From positions 1-27,426 of IMG/VR virus record IMGVR_UViG_3300005518_000037: DNA of 27,426 nt; one strand, 5' to 3'. The position numbers and the translations under genes are program-made. The DNA comes from a virus. Below are positions 27,038 through 27,426 of the stretch, in pieces; within the stretch, counting starts at the first letter, position 1, and every line of letters begins with the position of its first letter. The notes beneath the pieces were generated by a model. That model saw nothing but the letters and a program-made list of their open reading frames with translations. It was not told where the DNA came from and ran no database searches.

Positions 27038-27240
27038 GGCATCACCCAAAGATCGTGCGCCATTGCAGACATCCCGCAGTTGACACACTCGCGCGAGAAA
27101 GAGCGGCCATCACCTTGATCAACCATCTCATCACCCCAAACGTGACCGCAGGACTCAGGACAGTTGCAGATGCACGTAGGATACGTTGTAGGGCCGCACA
27201 CTGCGACAGTGACGGCTTTCTTTGAATCGTCAATGCTCAT
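27034..27240 (-). CDS. small Cys-rich zinc-type protein, 68 aa
   Basis: MSIDDSKKAVTVAVCGPTTY, then PTCICNCPESCGHVWGDEMV and a later CVNCGMS. Several C-x2-C and C-x-C pairs suggest a zinc-ribbon pair. It overlaps the Dam-like gene (ATGA) and the partial gene at the right edge. Small zinc proteins next to methylases often bind DNA or RNA, but the role here is unknown. Confidence 0.6.
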   Translation of the reverse strand: MSIDDSKKAVTVAVCGPTTYPTCICNCPESCGHVWGDEMVDQGDGRSFSRECVNCGMSAMAHDLWVMP

Positions 27241-27426
27241 GTTGCTTATGATACTCTTCCCACTCTTTCAGTCGTTCAACGATCTCACCAACCTGAGTTG
27301 ATTTAATCCCTGCACGGTGAGCAATCCAGGCAAGTGTATTGATCCGCTCATCCATGCACAGTTTCCCTTGATGCTGTTCTTGCTCGTGTAGCATCATGAA
27401 AGCCTCAACTTCAGCGCTTACTATTG
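27230..27426 (-). CDS. partial CDS running off the right edge
   Basis: Open on the right and ending at TGA 27230. The visible part reads IVSAEVEAFMMLHEQEQHQG, then KLCMDERINTLAWIAHRAGI and KSTQVGEIVERLKEWEEYHK. It is helical and soluble. The segment AGIKSTQVGEIVERLKEWEE could be a small HTH, but this is only a guess. Its stop overlaps the start of the zinc-type gene. The start of the gene lies beyond the window, so size and family are unknown. Confidence 0.5.
   Translation of the reverse strand, partial: IVSAEVEAFMMLHEQEQHQGKLCMDERINTLAWIAHRAGIKSTQVGEIVERLKEWEEYHKQHEH

Noticed and set aside
1-27426. Genome-wide TGA recoding, suggested by the in-frame TGA at 144-146
   Set aside because: TGA ends the portal, MuF, Dam-like and many small genes at overlapping TGATG or ATGA junctions, so it is a normal stop.
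1-27426. CRISPR array, tRNA genes, IS elements or att sites
   Set aside because: No regular spaced repeats, cloverleaf-like sequences, transposase or integrase genes were recognised; the repeats found are short and single or paired.

Overview
This window is part of a double-stranded DNA tailed bacteriophage (Caudoviricetes) or a closely related prophage. The sequence shows a head-and-packaging gene set on the minus strand: major capsid protein, capsid cement protein, scaffold, MuF-like protein, portal, and large and small terminase subunits. Many small genes overlap at ATGA, TGATG or GTGA junctions and have AGGAG-type ribosome sites, so the host is a bacterium. Nothing identifies the host taxon. 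No integrase, repressor, tail, endolysin, tRNA or CRISPR was recognised, so lifestyle is open and the tail genes probably lie left of base 1.

Layout. (1) Bases 1-8769, minus strand, form the packaging and head operon, read right to left from TerL through portal, MuF, scaffold, cement and capsid to small head-completion candidates. (2) Bases 8779-12520, minus strand, are cargo between TerL and TerS: a possible holin, a helical protein with a Tat/lipoprotein-like N-terminus, a protein with a metallopeptidase-like SHExxE motif, small basic proteins, an Ig-like protein and a GIY-YIG-like protein. (3) Bases 12521-14474 hold TerS between two non-coding control regions. One has an inverted repeat, iteron-like repeats and a DnaA-box-like site. 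The other has opposed promoters, palindromic operators and a long hairpin leader. (4) Bases 14475-20434, plus strand, form an early/accessory operon: a DUF932 protein, an alanine-repeat protein, RuvB, a Fis-type HTH protein, a second GIY-YIG-like protein and several tiny genes. (5) Bases 20435-20855 are a poorly coding convergence zone. (6) Bases 20856-27426, minus strand, hold small accessory genes and a DNA-processing set: VRR-NUC nuclease, PAPS-reductase-like protein, Toprim protein and Dam-like adenine methylase.

The terminase, portal, scaffold and capsid genes build and fill heads. RuvB, VRR-NUC and the Toprim protein suggest recombination or replication processing, and the methylase suggests DNA marking. 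The most unusual trait is a set of reading-frame lesions: an in-frame TGA near base 145, an 11-bp tandem duplication at 7102-7123 that splits one small gene into two, and probable single-base shifts near 19915, 20133, 20298, 23050 and 23745. These may be assembly errors, decay, phase variation or recoding, and raw reads would decide. Other leads are the 18-bp hairpin leader of the DUF932 gene and the imperfect inverted repeat flanking that gene.
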